Program-made: the position numbers and the translations under genes
The notes under the pieces: model-generated
What the model saw: the letters and a program-made list of their open reading frames with translations, nothing else
Databases searched by the model: none
What the model was told of the DNA's origin: nothing
Source of the DNA: Temnopleurus reevesii
Taxonomy: Eukaryota > Echinodermata > Echinoidea > Temnopleuroida > Temnopleuridae
DNA: 64,000 bases
Assembly: GCA_036244855.1 (NCBI GenBank)
Contig: BQKZ01000259.1
Span: 31,500-95,499 of the forward strand
Direction of reading: 5' to 3'
Shown here: positions 60,242 to 64,000 of the stretch, piece after piece
Layout: every line of letters begins with the position of its first letter
Numbering within the stretch: the stretch's first letter is position 1

Positions 60242-62926
60242 GTAAGTTAAAATTGATTCATTCAATTCAATAAATTGTGTCTTATTGAAAAAGATCTCTA
60301 TCTGATCAATCTTTACAGGTTGTTTTTACGAGAGTCATACTGCTTGAAATTGTTATTGTAATTTTTAATGGGCATTTAATGGAGCATTGTGATGGAGTAT
60401 AACTTGTTTGTGTTTACATATGTGGCTAACCGCTATTCTGGGTTTTGGTAGAGTAAACAAGTGTTTGGAGGACAAAGAAAATCAACAAGCTTAGCTAAAG
60501 TGATTTTAGATGAGCGTAACCTTAAGTTCAGTTGAGAATAGTGGTGATACATGTAGGATAAAAGTGATATAAGATATCATTCACAAATACAATTCTTTAT
60601 GGTGGAAATTGATTTCCTTTGATGATCAGTATTTTATTGTCATTGATTTTTCTTAATCAATACATAATTCAAAGAGGGTCACAAATCCATTGGAAGAAGA
60701 GCCCGAGTAAAACTTTAAAAACTTCAACTGGCTATTGCCATGGTAACTCTGTAATCATTTAACATTGGGTTTTAGATGCATACAAAAATATGAAAATATC
60801 ATATCTACTACATTCAATAGTAAATCAGAAAACGTTAGGATTTTTGGGGCAAAATCTTTGAAATTGATATGAGTGCGTCTTTCAATTAGGTATTCAAATG
60901 TTAGAGTACTGGCTTAAAGTTTCATGTCTAAAGTTCTATATTTTCTTATGAATGAGAAATTGGTCATTTCATCCTCCCACCTGTGTTACCATAGTAAACT
61001 GAGTCTTGCCTTACCTCCCGTGACCACGGAGGTGTGATGACAAATGGCTTGATCAGTGAGAACGCTGTCTGTCATCTAACGATGAAAGTTAAGATAATAT
61101 GTCTGCTGATTTGAGCGAGGTAGACTTGTAAATGTATATAATTTTTATTGAGCTTACTTTCATACAAAATTATGATATTCTTGTGACTCTAAAATTGAAT
61201 ACATTATTCATAATTTGTCTTAGGATAATCAAAACTAATTGATTTCTTTGCTACATGTACATTCATAGCTCTATAAATGTCATGTATTATTATATAGAGG
61301 GTAAGGGACATAAAGACGTAATTACCATTTGGCCATTTTGTGATAATACATTCAAAGTTTTGGGTTTACCTTGCTCAGCATTTGAAAATTATATTCACCA
61401 AAGACTATTTGGTTCTTTTTAATGAAATACATTTGACAATCTTTTGTTTGTAAGAAGGATCATGTTTCCTGAATATCATTAATTACCAAACCTCTTTTCT
61501 ACTAGTTATACTCACATGGAATATGTGATAATATCATGGAATTCTAGTATGTAATAACTGTCATGTGGGGTGTTGTAGAAATAAAATGAAGTTTTGAAGC
61601 CCTAAATTTCTAACATTTTTAAAATGTGGTTTTGTTGATAATGGTATGATAACTTATGTTATTAGTAAAGTCTTGAAATTCATTTTAAATTCAATTAGAT
61701 ATGAATTTATTTTTTCCCTTCTATTTCAATAAAAAATATCTTGATATCATTTATTCAATGTTTACCAAGAAGTGATAACAAATGAAAAGATGAAGAACCT
61801 CACTTGAGAAAGAATATTTTTACCAACCTTGATATAAATAAAAAGTACACCACATAATAATGTCAACATTAGATGTAACAATGTCAACTGTTTACAATCT
61901 TTCACCATATGAGGTTAAAAACACAGTGGTAAAACAGGACCACCTTCTTCCCATAACCCTGGTGCCACAGAAGTGTTTACAACAGGTCCTTCTCCAGGAG
62001 CCTTCTACATGTCAGTTATATTAATACCTCAGGTGTGCAGACTAGACCCCTTGGGATATACCCCTTAATGGGCATTTGATCTCCCCCTAAACTTGAAGAG
62101 ATTTATGGAGGTCAGAGTTCAAATACTACCCAAGTTCTTGTGACCAGACTTTCATGTTCCGATGAAAGCCTGTCAGGGCAATGTTCTACATTCTACACAT
62201 AGTTCATTTATCAGACCCACATTCCCTCCTCAAAAATTTAACTGAATTTTGAAAATACTACATACTTGTAGTTGCTGATGTTTATCCCAAGATGACAGTG
62301 ATATATATGACATTGATATGTAAGAAGCATATCTTTCCAGTTCAAAACATTTCGATTCAGGTCACCAACCCTTCTGATTTCAAAGCAAAAAAAGGGGTTT
62401 TCAGTTAGTATTTGATCCTCTTTGTTTTTATCAGGGTTAAAAACAAAGACTGCTTGCAGTACCTTCGCTTGATATAACGACTTCTCAGTGAGCAGAAGGG
62501 ACAAAAAATTTAGAAGCATTAACAATAGCTAGATTAGCACAAAAGAAATTTCCTTGTTCTTATGTCAGATAGGTGTTACACCAGTTCAGAGAATCAACAG
62601 GGAAGCTATTGTGAAGGCTTGAATGAAGTTGTTTATTTTGTCCAATCCTCCGACCCATCCATCTGTTTAGCTCATACATGTGCACACCCAGGATTTTGAT
62701 CCAGGGGGCAGGGGGTAGGGGGCTGAGCTCAAATTTTCTGCCCAGAGGCTGAGCTGGGCTGATAGGCAAAACAAAACCAAAAACACAGTCATCACCTACT
62801 TTAGCATCCCTTTCTGTGAATTTGGCTCCCTTTCAACCTGTACTCCGTCTGGTGACACAGAACCTGTACCCAAGCATTTCTATGACCCCTTCTTCAAACT
62901 GTTTCTTTCACTTGTTTTTTTATCAG
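60242..62926 (+). other. Intron of ~2.7 kb between exons f and g
   Basis: GT at 60242 and AG at 62925-62926. AT-rich with no repeat family that I recognised until the exon g relic at its 3' end. Confidence 0.88.
62818..62900 (+). pseudogene. Relic of the TSP1 exon g
   Basis: Aligns with the first ~85 bp of exon g, offset 111 bp: CCTGTACTCCGTCTGGTGAC and AGAACCTGTACCCA against CCTGCACTCGATCTGGTGAC and GGAACCTGTACCCA. The exon frame remains open (STCTPSGDTEPVPKHFYDP) but the conserved Cys becomes Tyr, the acceptor is lost and no donor is seen. It ends about 25 bp before the acceptor of exon g. Confidence 0.85.
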
Positions 62927-63053
62927 GTTTCCAGACAAGAACTGTCACCTGCACTCGATCTGGTGACTTGGAACCTGTACCCACATACCTGTGCGACCCC
63001 ACGCTCAAACCACACACCAACAGGACCTGCAACTCAGAAGCCTGTCCTCCAAG
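62927..63053 (+). CDS. PAPLN: Papilin-like exon g: rest of TSP1
   Basis: Acceptor tgttttttatcag, donor GTAATG at 63054. Two bases complete Gly, then 41 codons, then two bases. It encodes FQTRTVTCTRSGDLEPVP, then CDPTLKPHTNRTCNSEACPP, completing a TSP1 repeat with its six Cys (two in exon f, four here). NRT is a possible N-glycosylation site. The exon ends in phase 2, as does the one before exon a, consistent with TSP1 modules joined by phase 2 introns. Confidence 0.92.
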
Positions 63054-64000
63054 GTAATGTAATTATTTACTATTTATTAGGCTTTTACAAGAAAAATAAG
63101 AATAACCATAGCGATATATTGAGAGAAATGACCAGAGGTGAGTTAAAGGGGCTGCAAGGGTAAGGAAAGGATTAATTTCATTTCCAAGGCCCACATGTCC
63201 TTTTCCCTACACCCCTTAAACTTCACATAGGTAATGATATTTTGGTTTATTTGAATGTAATTCCTGTGACTTTTATATCAAAAGATAATGCCGTATTAGA
63301 TTTAAATAGATTGTTTAGGACATAGCTCAGTAACCTTTACCCTTTGTTAAACTTTACCATAGATCTCCGTACTCCCGTATAGCCCACCGAATCAATGATT
63401 TATGCCAGTTGATCTTTCACTGTAGCCTGTTTATTTTATGTGTTAGTTATGTTCAAAAGAGGCTTGACTCGAAAGGGTGGGTTGGGGAAGGGAATGGGGA
63501 GAGAGCGCTAATGCACACATTCGAGACAAGCCCCATCACCCTGGTTGTCTCAAAGGCCCCTGTTACACCGAAAAATTGCCTACCCCAAAGCGGCCCAGGT
63601 CCGTAGCGGGGCAGGTTCCGACCTTGAGGGGATTAGCGGCGGGCGGGTATGGTCCGCAAAAAGAGCCTGTTTAGACCGCCCTCCATCCCAACCCGAAAAA
63701 CCTTCACTTGAGTCCATTGCCTCTCATGAATGTTGTAAATGAAGAAACAGCGTTGCACACTAGTCTTCTGTCACAGGCCATTGGTTACATATTATGCAGT
63801 GCATATCAATACGTGTCTGATTCATAGTCTTTAATTAGAAACTGGGAAACTGAAAGCGATGTCTAAATTATGATTATGAGTAGCTTTGGCAGTAGATTAC
63901 GAAATCCCCTGTGCCGAGAAGTAAAAATTCAAAAATGAGAGTCTGTGAATTCAGACTAGTTACGGACCTGGAGCGGTTTGGGTCCTGTTTCTGTTTACAC
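63054..64000 (+). other. Start of the next intron, no exon seen
   Basis: After the donor at 63054 there is no TSP1-like or Kunitz-like coding segment to the window end. The last 440 bp belong to an inverted-repeat element. The short frames at 63409-63742 are GC-richer because of that element. Confidence 0.75.
63555..64000. mobile_element. Inverted-repeat element running off the window
   Basis: Left segment TGTTACACCG...TACCCCAAAGCGGCCCAGGTCCGTA (63561-63606) pairs with the right segment TACGGACCTGGAGCGGTTTG... (63960-64000), which ends GTTTACAC at the last base. About 350 bp lie between the arms. The outer right terminus is at or beyond the window end. Confidence 0.7.

Larger units (their letters stand above)
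7412..63053 (+). other. PAPLN: Papilin-like gene, internal part (7 exons)
   Basis: Exons 7412-7566, 25178-25308, 37668-37791, 38863-38943, 48182-48357, 60109-60241 and 62927-63053 total 927 nt. The junction phases fit throughout: exon ends are phase 1, 0, 1, 1, 0, 1 and 2, and the first exon is entered in phase 2. The conceptual product reads, in order, TSP1 C-terminal end, ADAMTS-type Cys-rich region, spacer, TSP1. ADAMTS proteases, ADAMTS-like proteins and papilin all share this order. The spacer wording (EYYLNG, GPLDEPLF, a YSYYVPN-type end) and direct entry into TSP1 resemble papilin most. Papilin is a secreted basement-membrane glycoprotein known to interact with ADAMTS enzymes. No protease domain is visible, but it would lie upstream if this were an ADAMTS. 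Homology is recognised from memory, not from a search. Confidence 0.8.

Noticed and set aside
7412..63053. ADAMTS metalloprotease gene
   Set aside because: The visible modules are shared, but no protease or disintegrin exon is in the window and the spacer wording fits papilin better. It stays an open alternative because the 5' end is missing.
63409..63742. Three overlapping ~65-codon frames in GC-richer DNA
   Set aside because: They lie in an inverted-repeat element, overlap in all three frames and match no papilin domain.

Overview
The window is AT-rich animal DNA with introns of 1 to 18 kb, dense short transposon relics, microsatellites, homopolymer G/C runs and assembly gaps. Gene density is very low. 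The style of repeats (tRNA-headed SINEs with TTA-type tails, many short inverted-repeat elements, AT/CT microsatellites) together with an invertebrate-type papilin gene suggests an echinoderm, most likely a sea urchin. The species is an inference from style, not something I could test.

One gene is supported. It is on the + strand and spans the window from at least 7412 to 63053. Seven exons (7412-7566, 25178-25308, 37668-37791, 38863-38943, 48182-48357, 60109-60241, 62927-63053) join in compatible phases with GT-AG introns. They encode about 308 residues: the end of a thrombospondin type 1 (TSP1) repeat, the ADAMTS-type cysteine-rich region, the complete spacer, and a second TSP1 repeat. This is the 'papilin cassette' order, and the best call is papilin, a secreted basement-membrane glycoprotein. 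The first exons (signal peptide and start of the first TSP1) and the later exons (more TSP1, Kunitz/Ig/PLAC domains) lie outside the window or in gaps.

Layout: 1-6266 is upstream sequence or intron with an N gap (112-900) and repeats. 6267-7411 is a tandem array of seven broken copies of the next exon. 7412-63053 is the seven-exon gene. 63054-64000 is the following intron, ending inside an inverted-repeat element. The introns hold at least five families of TIR/foldback elements, tRNA-derived SINEs on both strands, a 37-bp minisatellite, a 245-bp tandem array, other local duplications and three N gaps.

The most unusual feature is a repeated pattern. Exons 7412-7566, 48182-48357 and 62927-63053 each have one or more decayed partial copies of themselves directly upstream, with the intact copy always the most 3'. 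The array before 7412 has about eight units of ~169 bp with a later ~250-bp higher-order duplication and a foldback element inserted in one unit. Several of its relics keep a splice acceptor and an open frame but have lost the donor, so they could act as premature-stop exons. A separate technical point: the gap at 29768-29876 is flanked by two identical 121-bp copies and is probably an assembly artefact.
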